From positions 54,809-118,808 of the forward strand of contig CAKSHM010000007.1 of the NCBI GenBank assembly GCA_934457415.1: a stretch of 64,000 nt of DNA, given 5' to 3'. Made by a program: the position numbers and the translations under genes. The DNA comes from an uncultured Eubacteriales bacterium (GTDB lineage Bacteria > Bacillota > Clostridia > Oscillospirales > Acutalibacteraceae). The notes under the pieces are model-generated. The model worked only from the letters and a program-made list of their open reading frames with translations, was not told the DNA's origin and made no database searches. How positions within the stretch are numbered: the first letter of the stretch is position 1; each line of letters opens with the position of its first letter. Below, in pieces: positions 44,858 to 54,540 of this stretch.

Positions 44858-45295
44858 TTACTCTTCGCCGTTTTCGGAACCGCAGTCATGACAATCGTCG
44901 CAATCGCAGTCAAAATCAAATTCAAGCTCTGTTCCGCAGTTGGGGCATTTCATACCTTCATCCTCAAGCATCGACTCATCAAGATAAATGGTATCATGGC
45001 AAGCCGGACACTCAATTTCATAAAGGTCATCATCTTCATCGCCGCAGCAATCGCAGTCGTCATCATACTCATCGTCTTCATAAACGATGTCTTCAATGTA
45101 TGAAAGATCCTCATCTACCGCGTCAATCTGCTCGGACATATCGTCACAAGCGTCCTCAATATCGCAGATTTCCTCTGTTATATCGCCTAAAAGGTCGATA
45201 ACAGCGGCAAGAATTTTTCCTTCTTTAGTGGTCTCATCAAGCTCAAGACCGGCTGTAAGGCCTTTTATATAAGCAATTTTTTCACAAATATCCAT
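44858..45295 (-). CDS. CD1247-like acidic zinc-ribbon protein
   Basis: A 145-residue, very acidic protein. The N-terminal helix KIAYIKGLTAGLELDETTKE, then GKILAAVIDLLGDI, is the CD1247 N-terminal domain of Clostridia. A stretch of Asp/Glu follows, then a zinc ribbon with CPAC and CPNCG. The extreme C terminus has further Cys/His-Asp runs (CDCDDCHDC) that may bind metal. No function is known. It lies directly after efp. Confidence 0.82.
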   Translation of the reverse strand: MDICEKIAYIKGLTAGLELDETTKEGKILAAVIDLLGDITEEICDIEDACDDMSEQIDAVDEDLSYIEDIVYEDDEYDDDCDCCGDEDDDLYEIECPACHDTIYLDESMLEDEGMKCPNCGTELEFDFDCDCDDCHDCGSENGEE

Positions 45296-45317
45296 TTCAA
45301 ATCTCCTTTAATTTTAA

Positions 45318-45875
45318 TTATGCTCTTTCCATATACTCACCCGTACGGGTATCAATACGAATGACCTCGCCCTCATTTATAAAGAGCGGAACACGTATCT
45401 CGCAGCCTGTTTCGAGGGTTGCGGGTTTAGTAGCGTTAGTAGCGGTGTTTCCCGCAAATCCCGGGTCGGTTTTAGTTACGGTAAGCTCAACAAATGTCGG
45501 CGGCTCAACACCGAAAACCTTTCCCTTATATGAAAGAATCTTACAAACCATGTTTTCCTTAACAAACTTGAAGTTGTCTCCGAGCTCGCTTCCGTTTATC
45601 GGAACCATATCATAGGTTTCCTGATCCATGAAATAGTAAAGATCTCCGTCATTATAAGAATATTCCATATCCTTGCGCTCAATAAAAGCGGTGGGGAATT
45701 TAGCAGTCGGATTATAAGACTTTTCTACAACCGATCCGGTTATAACATTCTTTGTTTTGGTTCTTACAAAAGCGGCTCCCTTTCCGGGTTTAACATGCTG
45801 AAACTCGATAATCTGAAGAACCTGTCCGTCCTCCTCGAAGGTTACACCGTTTCTGAAATCTCCGGCACTGATCAT
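45318..45875 (-). CDS. efp: translation elongation factor P
   Basis: A 185-residue three-domain OB protein that relieves ribosome stalling at polyproline. MISAGDFRNGVTFEEDGQV begins the KOW domain, HVKPGKGAAFVRTK contains the tip Lys loop, and RVPLFINEGEVIRIDTRTG is the C-terminal signature. Start at ATG 45873-45875, which has GGAGGA 6 bases upstream; the longer frame from TTG would add 5 residues over the Shine-Dalgarno. Confidence 0.97.
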   Translation of the reverse strand: MISAGDFRNGVTFEEDGQVLQIIEFQHVKPGKGAAFVRTKTKNVITGSVVEKSYNPTAKFPTAFIERKDMEYSYNDGDLYYFMDQETYDMVPINGSELGDNFKFVKENMVCKILSYKGKVFGVEPPTFVELTVTKTDPGFAGNTATNATKPATLETGCEIRVPLFINEGEVIRIDTRTGEYMERA

Positions 45876-45947
45876 ATATTCTTCCTCCAAATAAATTTAT
45901 ACTAATAATATTTTAAAGTAAAACGCGCATTTTGTCAAGTAAAATAC

Positions 45948-47393
45948 TTATTTTTTAGACCATGTCGAGGGCGAAAAGAAAATTAGCAGCGGATATATTT
46001 CAAGTCTTCCCAAAAGCATAGCCAAACTGAAAACAATCTTTGAAAATCCCGAGTAGATGTTAAAATTCATATCAGGACCTACCTTTGCAAGTCCGGGACC
46101 TATATTATTAAAGCATGACGCCATGGCGCTGAAATTGGTTTCAATACCGAAATTTTCAAAGCTAATAAGCAAAAGACCTATGACAAAACAGAAAATATAG
46201 ACTGCAAAATAAGAAGAAACGCCGCTTAAGGTATCGTCGTCAACCGTTTTGCCGTCAAACTTAATCCTGCTTACGGAATGCGGGTGAAGCATTTTCCTGA
46301 TTTCCCGTTTTATAATCTTTAACAGCAACATTACGCGCGATACTTTAAGACCGCCGCCCGTTGAACCCGCACAGGCACCGATAAACATGAGAAGCAATAT
46401 AAGCGATTTTGAAAGAATCGGCCATGCGTCAAAATTATCCGTAGAATAACCGGTTGTAGTGATAATAGATACCACCTGAAAGAATGATGTCCTTGCCGTT
46501 TCCTCAGCCGAGGCAAAGCGTGAATGAATATCTATTCCTATAACAGCGGTGCTGACGGCTATAATTCCGAGATAGCACCACATTTCGCTTGTTTTTGCAG
46601 CGGATTTGAAATGTTTTATCAGAAGCAGAAAATAAACATTGAAGTTAATTCCGAAAAGCATCATAAACACCCCTATTACCCACTGGCAATACGGACTGTA
46701 AGAAGCTATACTGCCGGACTTTATGCCGAAGCCGCCGGTGCCTGCCGAGCCGAAAGATAACAAAACGCTGTCAAATGCCGGCATTCCGCCGCAAATAAGC
46801 ATTATTATTTCAACTACGGTCATGCAAAAATAAATAATATAAAGAATTTTCGCAGTGTCTTTTATTTTAGGAACAAGCTTACCTACAACAGGACCGGGAA
46901 CCTCTGCGCGCATAATGTGCATAGACCTGTCGGAAATATTCGGAATTATAGCCATAACGAAAACCAAAAATCCCATACCGCCTATAAAATGCGTGAAGCT
47001 TCGCCAGAAGAGCATTCCGTGGCTCATTGCCTCTACATTTTCAAGTATCGAAGCGCCCGTAGTCGTAAATCCGCTGACGGTTTCAAAAAAAGCATTTATA
47101 TAATTCGGAATTTCCTTACTGATAACAAACGGAAATGCACCTATAAGCGCTGCAAAAAGCCACGATGCCGCAACAATTGCAAAGCCCTCTTTTGCATATA
47201 TAACACGGTTTTTCGATCTGCATATAACAGTCAGCAGCAATCCGAGCAGAAAAGCTCCGAAAGCCGTTACCGCAAACGCCTTTAAAGCCGTCCACTCCTT
47301 ATACCCCGCGCTGACTGCCATAGGCAGCAAAAGCAAAGCCGCCTCAATCATCGCAAGCTTTCCGATTATTCCGAAAATAGCCTTTTTATTCAT
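45948..47393 (-). CDS. trkH: Trk/Ktr potassium uptake membrane subunit TrkH
   Basis: A 481-residue K+ channel-like subunit with four MPM repeats. Selectivity-loop regions ETVSGFTTTGASIL, SFGSAGTGGFGIKSGS, SIITTTGYSTDNFD and ASCFNNIGPGL are visible. KMLHPHSV is the conserved cytoplasmic segment. It works with TrkA, encoded 7 bases upstream. Confidence 0.95.
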   Translation of the reverse strand: MNKKAIFGIIGKLAMIEAALLLLPMAVSAGYKEWTALKAFAVTAFGAFLLGLLLTVICRSKNRVIYAKEGFAIVAASWLFAALIGAFPFVISKEIPNYINAFFETVSGFTTTGASILENVEAMSHGMLFWRSFTHFIGGMGFLVFVMAIIPNISDRSMHIMRAEVPGPVVGKLVPKIKDTAKILYIIYFCMTVVEIIMLICGGMPAFDSVLLSFGSAGTGGFGIKSGSIASYSPYCQWVIGVFMMLFGINFNVYFLLLIKHFKSAAKTSEMWCYLGIIAVSTAVIGIDIHSRFASAEETARTSFFQVVSIITTTGYSTDNFDAWPILSKSLILLLMFIGACAGSTGGGLKVSRVMLLLKIIKREIRKMLHPHSVSRIKFDGKTVDDDTLSGVSSYFAVYIFCFVIGLLLISFENFGIETNFSAMASCFNNIGPGLAKVGPDMNFNIYSGFSKIVFSLAMLLGRLEIYPLLIFFSPSTWSKK

Positions 47394-47400
47394 AAGTGAT

Positions 47401-48756
47401 TTACCTCATTATATCGGAGATATTGTTTATCTGCCTGTCTGCGGCAATAACAACGACACTGTCCCCTGCCGCAAAAAAGTCATCACCTGTAGGAATAATG
47501 GCTTTTCTTTTTCTTAAAATTCCGGCAATAAGAATATTTTCATTGAATTTCAGTTCTCTTATAGGTATGTTTATATACTTAAAATCGGACGAAATAATAA
47601 ATTCTACCGCTTCTACCCTGCCGTCCATAAGCTTATAAAGTGTTTCTATATTGCTTTCAAGCGAGTTTTCAAGCGCCCTTGCATAACGGGACACAACATC
47701 ACAAACGGTTTTTTTAGGAGAAATAACCGTATCAAGTCCAAGCTTATCCGCAATATAGCAAAGCTCAGTGCGGTTGACCTTGGTTATAACCTTAGGAACG
47801 CCGTTAGACATTGCATAATATGAAATAAGGATGTTTTCCTCGTCCATTCCCGTAAGCGTTACGAATGCATCGCAAGACATAATACCCTCTTCCAGCAAAA
47901 GCTCCTGCTCGGCTCCGTCGCCGTTAATAACAGTAGCTCCCTCAAGCTTTGCGCTGACTTCCTCACAGCGTTTTTTATCAAGGTCGATAAGCTTGACATC
48001 GGTCCCTGCGTCAAGAAGCATTTTAGAAAGATAAAACGCGGTTTTGCTTGCTCCTAAAATCATAACATTCTTTGCCTGTTTTTTTGCAAGTCCCAATTTC
48101 CCTATGAGCTTCTGCACCTGTGACTGAGCGGCTGTAAGACCTATCCGATCGCCGCTTTGAAGCACAAAATTACCGTCGGGAATATAAATCTTTTCGCCTC
48201 TTTGAACTACGCAGACAAGAAAATTGCATGAATATTTCTTTCGCATATCGGCAAGTGCCATTCCGTTTATCGTTGAGTCCTGCTTTATGACAAGCTCGAT
48301 CATTTCAAAATTTCTTGAAAAGGTTTCTATATTTACAGCACTCGGAAGCTTTAAAATATTAAAAAGCTCATGAGCCGTAAGAAGCTCGGGATTTAATGAA
48401 AGCGACAGATCAATCTGCTGCTTGATAAATCCAAGATTTTTTTCGTTATATTCAGGGTTTCTTACTCTCGCAACGGTATTCTTAGCACCCATTTTCTTTG
48501 CTATAATACAACTGAGCATATTAAGCTCATCCGAGCCTGTTACCGCTATGAACATAACGGCTTTATCAATCTCCGCCTCGGTTAAAATATCATAATCCGC
48601 GCCGTTCCCGCAAAGGCAGATTACATCATAAATGTCCCTGATATCGGCGATTGCTTCGGGATCATTATCGATAGCGACGACATCATGCCCCTCTTTTACG
48701 AGATTGGCTATCAAGGATGTTCCGATTTTACCGCATCCAACAACAACAATATTCAT
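47401..48756 (-). CDS. trkA: Trk potassium uptake regulatory subunit TrkA
   Basis: A 451-residue cytoplasmic gating protein with two RCK (TrkA-N plus TrkA-C) halves. MNIVVVGCGKIGTSLI and NVMILGASKTAFYLS are the two Rossmann nucleotide sites. It binds NAD(H)/ATP and opens TrkH. The start is ATG 48754-48756, preceded by AGGAG; the longer TTG frame upstream covers that site. Confidence 0.95.
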   Translation of the reverse strand: MNIVVVGCGKIGTSLIANLVKEGHDVVAIDNDPEAIADIRDIYDVICLCGNGADYDILTEAEIDKAVMFIAVTGSDELNMLSCIIAKKMGAKNTVARVRNPEYNEKNLGFIKQQIDLSLSLNPELLTAHELFNILKLPSAVNIETFSRNFEMIELVIKQDSTINGMALADMRKKYSCNFLVCVVQRGEKIYIPDGNFVLQSGDRIGLTAAQSQVQKLIGKLGLAKKQAKNVMILGASKTAFYLSKMLLDAGTDVKLIDLDKKRCEEVSAKLEGATVINGDGAEQELLLEEGIMSCDAFVTLTGMDEENILISYYAMSNGVPKVITKVNRTELCYIADKLGLDTVISPKKTVCDVVSRYARALENSLESNIETLYKLMDGRVEAVEFIISSDFKYINIPIRELKFNENILIAGILRKRKAIIPTGDDFFAAGDSVVVIAADRQINNISDIMR

Positions 48757-48798
48757 ATCAAATCTCCTGTTTTGACATATAAAATTCAAACACCTATA

Positions 48799-48827
48799 AT
48801 AATACTACTACGGGTTTTAAATTTCAA
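48799..48827 (-). promoter_or_regulatory. promoter of trkA-trkH
   Basis: TTGAAA (48822-48827), 17-base spacer, -10 hexamer TATTAT (48799-48804) on the minus strand. Confidence 0.7.
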
Positions 48828-48844
48828 CTACTATTTTAAATGTA

Positions 48845-48874
48845 TTGACTTATATTATCTGATTAGTATATAAT
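48845..48874 (+). promoter_or_regulatory. promoter of the LCP gene
   Basis: TTGACT (48845-48850), 18-base spacer, TATAAT (48869-48874), 40 bases before the ATG. Confidence 0.75.
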
Positions 48875-48914
48875 TATTTTATTGAAAATTTCGCGCTAAA
48901 AGGACGGAATATTT

Positions 48915-49934
48915 ATGAGTAAAGGAAAAAAAGCGCTTATTATAACCCTTTCTGTTATTCTCGGAATTATACTTATATTAGTTTCGGCATATTTGGCTTT
49001 TTACTACAGCGGAAAGAACAAATTCCGCCGCTCGGATAAGAATATTGAAAACTCAAATATATCAGAGGTCGATGACGATCCCACCTTAATTGAATATAAA
49101 GGCAAAAAATATAGGCTAAACAAAAATCTTATCAGTATCTTGTTTATAGGAATTGACAAGGAAAACCTTTCTGCAAATCTGGGTTACGGAAAAAACGGTC
49201 AGGCCGACTGCCTGTTTATCATGACAATTGACACGTCAGATAAATCCATTGATATTATTCCCGTTTCAAGAGAAACCTTAACAGATGTCAACATTTATGC
49301 CGACAGCGGAAATTTCGGCGGAACTCAAAAAGAACAAATCTGTCTTTCCTATGCTTACGGAAACTCCCCGGAATCATGCAGTGAAAACGTTTTAAGGTCT
49401 GTTAAAAGAGCTATGTACGGAATAAATATCAGCTCTTATGTTACTGTCGATTTAAAGTGTATAGAAAAGGTTGTAGACTCAATAGGCGGAATTGAGCTTG
49501 TTCCGATTGAAACAATTAAAACCGAGGGCTTAGGCACGATTTACAAGGGAAAAAGCATTAAATTAAACGGTAAAAAATCAATCGCCTATATTCAGAGCCG
49601 TGATGATGATATTGAAGCAAATTCAAGGCGTATGGAACGACAGAAGCAATTTTTAACTGTCTTTGCTTCAAAGCTCGGAAATACAATTCTCGGCAATCCC
49701 GCAAAACTCACTTCTTTTTACAACAATATGAAGCCTTATTATTATACAAACATTGATTTTTCTCAGGTAACCTATATTGCATCAAATTTTTTGGCAGGAA
49801 ATATCGGAAACAGCTTTAATTTTCACAAAATCGAAGGAACTCTTCAAAAGGGCAAAAAATGGATAGAATTTATTCCTGACGAAGAATCGGTGCTTGAAAA
49901 TATTATAAATGTTTTTTACACAGAAAAAATATAA
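48915..49934 (+). CDS. LytR-CpsA-Psr family cell-wall glycopolymer ligase
   Basis: A 339-residue protein with an N-terminal transmembrane helix (about 10-28) and an LCP domain outside. FIGIDKENLSANLGYGKNGQ, DCLFIMTIDTSDKSIDIIPV, SRETL and AYIQSRDDDIEANSRRMERQ contain the Asp and Arg residues that bind the polyprenyl diphosphate. It attaches glycopolymers such as teichoic acid or capsule to peptidoglycan, and may act on the product of the exporter locus at 16853-21640. Confidence 0.9.
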   Translation: MSKGKKALIITLSVILGIILILVSAYLAFYYSGKNKFRRSDKNIENSNISEVDDDPTLIEYKGKKYRLNKNLISILFIGIDKENLSANLGYGKNGQADCLFIMTIDTSDKSIDIIPVSRETLTDVNIYADSGNFGGTQKEQICLSYAYGNSPESCSENVLRSVKRAMYGINISSYVTVDLKCIEKVVDSIGGIELVPIETIKTEGLGTIYKGKSIKLNGKKSIAYIQSRDDDIEANSRRMERQKQFLTVFASKLGNTILGNPAKLTSFYNNMKPYYYTNIDFSQVTYIASNFLAGNIGNSFNFHKIEGTLQKGKKWIEFIPDEESVLENIINVFYTEKI

Positions 49935-49960
49935 GATTAAAAAATAATCCGAAATTTCAG

Positions 49961-49990
49961 CAACCCCCTCCGTTTCAGCGGAGGGGGTTG
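49961..49990. terminator. hairpin between convergent LCP gene and hydA
   Basis: 12-bp G+C-rich stem CAACCCCCTCCG/CGGAGGGGGTTG (49961-49972 with 49979-49990). No T-run on either side, so termination may depend on Rho or pausing. Confidence 0.6.
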
Positions 49991-50003
49991 CTATGATTTA
50001 AAA

Positions 50004-51755
50004 TCAATCGGTTGTGAATTTTTTGCGTGCCTTATAAGAGGTATGCAGATCGTGGTGCGCTTTATGGCCTCCGAAGCCGTCATACCACTCGCTGTACAGA
50101 GTCTTTACTACGGGTGACTCGTGAGACATGCGAAGCGGCATTGAAGCGTCCTGATCATAAAGAGCCTTAGCCCTTATCGCTTTCAAGTCAACCGTATCTC
50201 TTATATACTGCGGCTGAATGGGCTGTCCGCCGCCGTTAACACATCCGCCGGGGCATCCCATTATTTCGATAAAGCCCCATCCTTCGGGATTGCCCGAAGC
50301 AAGCTTATCCATAACGCACTTTGCAGCCGCCGCACCTGAAGCTACGGCAATCTTAAGATCTGTTCCGCCGACATTAACGGTGGTTTCCTTAAGACCCGCA
50401 GTTCCTCTGACTGCTTCAAGCTCGACAGGCTCTGTTGCTCCGTTAAGCCAAGCGTTTGCTGTTCTTACAGCCGCCTCCATAACGCCTCCTGTCGCGCCGA
50501 AGATTACAGCGGCACCTGTATCCTCGCCGAGAGGATTATCAAATTCCTCATCGGGAAGATAAGCGAAATTAAGTCCGGCTCTTTCAATCATTCTTCCAAG
50601 TTCCCTTGTTGTTATGGCGATATCTACATCGGGAACACCGGCGGCAGACTGATCATCGCGTCCGATTTCAAATTTCTTTGCCGTGCAGGGCATAACAGAT
50701 ACAGAAACTATATCCTTAGGATCTATTCCCATTTTATCGGCCCAATAGGTTTTAATTACCGCTCCGCCCATCTGCTGTGGAGATTTACAGGTTGAAAGAT
50801 GTTCTAAAAGATCGGGATAATAAAGCTCACAGAACTTAACCCAACCCGGGGAACAGGATGTAATCATCGGAAGAGTTCCGCCGTTTTTAATACGCTCAAC
50901 TAACTCGTTTGCTTCCTCGACAATTGTAAGATCGGCAGCAAAATCCGTATCAAAGACCTTATCAAAGCCAAGTCTTTTAAGCGCCGCAACCATTTTGCCC
51001 TCGACATTTGTGCCTATCGGCATATTGAAGCACTCACCGAGCGTTACGCGGACAGACGGCGCAGTCTGAACGACAACTGTTTTATTCGGATCAGCGAGAG
51101 CCTCCCAGATTTTTGCGGTATCGTCCCTTTCGGTAAGAGCGCCTGTAGGACATACTACGGTACACTGTCCGCAGGAAATACACGGAACCTGAGAAAGCGA
51201 CAGGTTGAACGCCTGACCGATATTAGTATCAATTCCGCGGTCATTTGCGCCTATTACACTTACAAACTGTTCTTTACAGGCCGCAACACATCTGCGGCAG
51301 AGGATACATTTATTGTTATCTCTAACAAGATGAGGAGTAGTTGTATCAATTTCATAATGAGGCTTAAAGCCCTCAAACGCCGATTCCTCTACTCCGTAAT
51401 CGCGGCAGAGTTTCTGAAGCTCACAGTTGGTCGATCTTACACATGAAAGGCACTTCTTTTCATGTGTTGAAAGAATAAGCTCCAAGGTAGTTCTTCTTGC
51501 CTTCTGAATTTTTTCGGAGTTTGTTAAAACCTCCATACCCTCGCTTACGGGATAAACACAGGCAGTTACTATACGGAAGCCTCTTCCCTCATTTGCCTCT
51601 ACAACACAGATTCGGCAAGCTCCTATTTCATTTTTTTCCTTCATAAAGCAGAGCGTCGGAATTTCAACGCCTGCTTTGCGGGCAGCCTCTAAAATAGTGG
51701 AGCCCTTCGGCACGCTGACATCTATGCCGTTTATTTTAACATTTATCATATCCAT
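50004..51755 (-). CDS. hydA: NADH-linked [FeFe] hydrogenase catalytic subunit HydA
   Basis: A 583-residue hydrogenase. Cluster order from the N terminus: [2Fe-2S] (GACRICVVEA), His-Cys3 [4Fe-4S] (HEKKCLSCVRSTNC), two [4Fe-4S] (CILCRRCVAAC, CISCGQCTVVC), then the H-cluster domain with L1 TSCSPGW, L2 VMPCTAKKFE and L3 MGCPGGCVNGGGQP, and a small-subunit-like tail. With HydB and HydC it should interconvert H2 with NADH, probably with ferredoxin by bifurcation. L1 has Ser where many enzymes have the second Cys of TSCCPGW. Last gene of the operon. Confidence 0.95.
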   Translation of the reverse strand: MDMINVKINGIDVSVPKGSTILEAARKAGVEIPTLCFMKEKNEIGACRICVVEANEGRGFRIVTACVYPVSEGMEVLTNSEKIQKARRTTLELILSTHEKKCLSCVRSTNCELQKLCRDYGVEESAFEGFKPHYEIDTTTPHLVRDNNKCILCRRCVAACKEQFVSVIGANDRGIDTNIGQAFNLSLSQVPCISCGQCTVVCPTGALTERDDTAKIWEALADPNKTVVVQTAPSVRVTLGECFNMPIGTNVEGKMVAALKRLGFDKVFDTDFAADLTIVEEANELVERIKNGGTLPMITSCSPGWVKFCELYYPDLLEHLSTCKSPQQMGGAVIKTYWADKMGIDPKDIVSVSVMPCTAKKFEIGRDDQSAAGVPDVDIAITTRELGRMIERAGLNFAYLPDEEFDNPLGEDTGAAVIFGATGGVMEAAVRTANAWLNGATEPVELEAVRGTAGLKETTVNVGGTDLKIAVASGAAAAKCVMDKLASGNPEGWGFIEIMGCPGGCVNGGGQPIQPQYIRDTVDLKAIRAKALYDQDASMPLRMSHESPVVKTLYSEWYDGFGGHKAHHDLHTSYKARKKFTTD

Positions 51756-51772
51756 TATTTACGGCTCCTTTC

Positions 51773-53593
51773 TTAAACCTTGCTTACTGCTTTAAACTTA
51801 CAGTTGCTCATACATACGCCGCACTTGACGCACTTATCGGGGTCGATAGAATAAGACGGAAGCTTATGACCCGGGGCAACATAAGAAGTTTTTACTATAG
51901 CGGAAGCAGGGCAGTTTCTCGCGCACATACCGCAGCCGATACACTTATCTCTGTCAATATTAAATGTAAGAAGATTCTTACATACACCCGCGGGACACTT
52001 TTTATCGACAACATGGGCAACATATTCCTCACGGAAGAATTTGAGAGTTGCAAGAACGGGGTTAGGAGCTGTCTGACCGAGACCGCAGAGAGAATTCTGC
52101 TTTATGTACATGCAAAGCTCTTCAAGCTTATCAAGGTCTTCTAAGGTTCCCTTTCCGCTCGTTATCTTATCAAGCATTTCAAGAAGTCTCTTTGTTCCTA
52201 CACGGCATGGCGTACACTTTCCGCAGGATTCGTCAACCGTAAATTCGAGGAAGAATTTAGCCATATCAACCATACAGTTGTCTTCGTCCATAACAATAAG
52301 TCCGCCTGAACCCATCATACAGCCGATTGCGGTAAGGTTATCGTAATCAACCTCTGTATCTATAAGGCTTGCGGGAATACATCCGCCAGACGGTCCGCCC
52401 GTCTGAGCGGCCTTGAATTTTTTACCGTTAGGAATTCCGCCGCCGATATCCTCAATAATATGGCGGAGAGTTGTTCCCATAGGAATTTCTACAAGTCCGG
52501 TATGCTTAATCTTTCCTCCGAGTGCGAACACCTTTGTTCCTTTTGACCTTTCGGTTCCCATTGAAGCAAACCAATCGGCACCGCGGAGAATTATCTGAGG
52601 AATATTTGCAAATGTCTCAACATTGTTTTCTACAGTCGGTGAATTATAAAGACCCTTAACGGCGGGATACGGAGGTCTCGGACGCGGCTCGCCGCGGTTG
52701 CCCTCAATAGAGGTCATAAGTGCGGTTTCCTCTCCGCAAACGAATGCTCCCGCACCCAAGCGGATATGAAGGTCGAAATCAAAGCCCGAGCCGAAGATAT
52801 CCTTGCCCAAGAGTCCGTATTCATGTGCCTGATCAATAGCTATCTGCAAGCGCTTAACGGCAATAGGATATTCCGCTCTTACATATACATAGCCCTGAGT
52901 CGCGCCTATTGCATAGCCTGCAATAGCCATTGCCTCAATTACGCTGTGCGGATCTCCCTCTAAAACGGAACGGTCCATAAATGCACCCGGGTCGCCCTCG
53001 TCCGCATTACATACAACATATTTCTGAGCAGCTTTATTCGGAGCGCACAGAGCCCATTTTCTTCCGGTCGGGAATCCGCCGCCGCCTCTTCCGCGAAGTC
53101 CAGAATCGGTAACGGTTTTTATAACCTCCTCGGGTGTCATTTCGGTTAAAACCTTACCGAGCGCGGCATAACCGTCCATAGCGATATACTCGTCTATATT
53201 CTCAGGGTCGATAACTCCGCAGTTACGAAGAACTACGCGGTTCTGTGACTTGTAAAACGCGGTATCCGAAAGGGAAACATTTCCCTCTATCTCATCGGCC
53301 GTATTACCGGTATCGTTATAAACAAGGCGCTCAACAATACGTCCCTTTAAAAGATGCTCTTCAACAATTTCCTTTGCGTCCTCGGGAGTTACGCGGCTGT
53401 AGAAGGTGCCGTCCGGATAAACTATAACAACAGGTCCTAAAGCGCACAAACCGAAACATCCTGTTTGTACGATTTTGATTTCATCGGTGAGTCCGTTTGC
53501 CTCTATATTATCGGCGAAAGCTTTTTGAATAGCTTTACTGCCCGAAGAGGTACATCCGGTACCGCCGCATATCAGTATATGTGCACGAATCAT
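51773..53593 (-). CDS. hydB: NADH-linked hydrogenase diaphorase subunit HydB (NuoF-like)
   Basis: A 606-residue flavoprotein. A thioredoxin-like [2Fe-2S] domain (ICGGTGCTSSGS ... QTGCFGLCALGPV) comes first, then the NuoF core with NAD-binding GRGGGGFPTGRKW and the FMN-site segment CNADEGDPGAFMDR. Next is the SLBB and [4Fe-4S] region (ESCGKCTPCRVG), and finally two ferredoxin motifs (CIGCGMCARNCPAS, CVKCGVCMSNCKFK). It feeds electrons between NADH and HydA. 17 bases upstream of hydA. Confidence 0.95.
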   Translation of the reverse strand: MIRAHILICGGTGCTSSGSKAIQKAFADNIEANGLTDEIKIVQTGCFGLCALGPVVIVYPDGTFYSRVTPEDAKEIVEEHLLKGRIVERLVYNDTGNTADEIEGNVSLSDTAFYKSQNRVVLRNCGVIDPENIDEYIAMDGYAALGKVLTEMTPEEVIKTVTDSGLRGRGGGGFPTGRKWALCAPNKAAQKYVVCNADEGDPGAFMDRSVLEGDPHSVIEAMAIAGYAIGATQGYVYVRAEYPIAVKRLQIAIDQAHEYGLLGKDIFGSGFDFDLHIRLGAGAFVCGEETALMTSIEGNRGEPRPRPPYPAVKGLYNSPTVENNVETFANIPQIILRGADWFASMGTERSKGTKVFALGGKIKHTGLVEIPMGTTLRHIIEDIGGGIPNGKKFKAAQTGGPSGGCIPASLIDTEVDYDNLTAIGCMMGSGGLIVMDEDNCMVDMAKFFLEFTVDESCGKCTPCRVGTKRLLEMLDKITSGKGTLEDLDKLEELCMYIKQNSLCGLGQTAPNPVLATLKFFREEYVAHVVDKKCPAGVCKNLLTFNIDRDKCIGCGMCARNCPASAIVKTSYVAPGHKLPSYSIDPDKCVKCGVCMSNCKFKAVSKV

Positions 53594-53607
53594 TTTTTTA
53601 CCTCCGC

Positions 53608-53979
53608 TTAATTTTTAGAGTTGGCAATGGTGTATTCTGCTACAACATTACCGCCCTTAAGATGTTTTAAAGCAACCTCTTTTGCCTTCTCAGCAGTCAT
53701 TTTAACATAGGTTACTTTTTCTTTTCCTGCCTCGAAAATTTCGACAACAGGCTCAAACTGGCAAATTCCTATACAGCCTGTCTGAGAAACGGTCACCTTT
53801 TCGGAAAGACCGAGATTGTTTACTTCTTCAACAAAAGCATTAAGAACAGGTCTTGCTCCTGCGGCTATTCCGCATGTTGCCATTCCGACTACTACGCGGA
53901 TACTGTTAGAGCCCTCGCGGATAACGACCTTATCCTTCATTTTTTCCTTTATTGCCTGAAGTTCAGCTAATGATTTCAT
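53608..53979 (-). CDS. thioredoxin-like [2Fe-2S] ferredoxin (NuoE-like small protein)
   Basis: A 123-residue protein. VVGMATCGIAAGARPV and SQTGCIGICQFEPVVEI give the four Cys of a thioredoxin-fold [2Fe-2S] cluster. It resembles HydD-type and NuoE C-terminal domains found beside bifurcating hydrogenases. It probably carries electrons between HydB/HydC and a partner. 14 bases upstream of hydB. Confidence 0.88.
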   Translation of the reverse strand: MKSLAELQAIKEKMKDKVVIREGSNSIRVVVGMATCGIAAGARPVLNAFVEEVNNLGLSEKVTVSQTGCIGICQFEPVVEIFEAGKEKVTYVKMTAEKAKEVALKHLKGGNVVAEYTIANSKN

Positions 53980-53994
53980 TTATTTCATCCTTTC

Positions 53995-54540
53995 TTAATT
54001 TTCATACTGTTCGGTTAAAAAATCCTTTATCCATTTTATAACCTCATAGGTATCTATCGGAACACCGTCAAGAGTATCTTTGATTTCTCTTGTGTCAAGA
54101 AAAATTTCTTTTTTTCCTGTTTTATGCTTAAACACGAAATCTCTTTCGGGATGTCCGAGAATAAGAGTTGTCACGGTGGATACCGTATCCCCGAGAGGAA
54201 TAAAATCAATGCTTGATTTTATAAACTCGGCAAAGACTTCCGTTCCGTGTTCCGATTTATTTTCCTTTTCAGACTTTGACTCAATTCTGAAGCTTCCGCC
54301 TGTTTGCTCGGCTTCCATTTTAAGAAACGGAATTCCGAGACCCACTTTTCGGGTTTTTCTTGTTGTATAAAAAGGATCGGTTACGGATTTCAGGGTTTCT
54401 TTATCCATTCCGCATCCGTTATCCTTAATTATAATTCTAAGTTTTTCGCTGTCCTCATCAACAGTGATTTCCGTAAGACAAGAGCCTGCTTTAACGGAGT
54501 TTTCCGCAATATCAAGAATATTAAGAGACAACTCTTTCAT
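53995..54540 (-). CDS. stand-alone GHKL ATPase (histidine-kinase-like), hydrogenase operon
   Basis: A 181-residue protein with a Bergerat ATP-binding fold: N box (LNILDIAENSVKAG), G1 (IKDNGCGMD), G2 (KVGLGIPFLK) and a C-terminal segment of about 80 residues. There is no His-phosphotransfer helix or receiver, so it is not a normal sensor kinase. Such proteins are often found with [FeFe] hydrogenase genes in Clostridia. It may act as a protein Ser kinase or ATP switch. Overlaps the PHP gene by 4 bases. Confidence 0.82.
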   Translation of the reverse strand: MKELSLNILDIAENSVKAGSCLTEITVDEDSEKLRIIIKDNGCGMDKETLKSVTDPFYTTRKTRKVGLGIPFLKMEAEQTGGSFRIESKSEKENKSEHGTEVFAEFIKSSIDFIPLGDTVSTVTTLILGHPERDFVFKHKTGKKEIFLDTREIKDTLDGVPIDTYEVIKWIKDFLTEQYEN

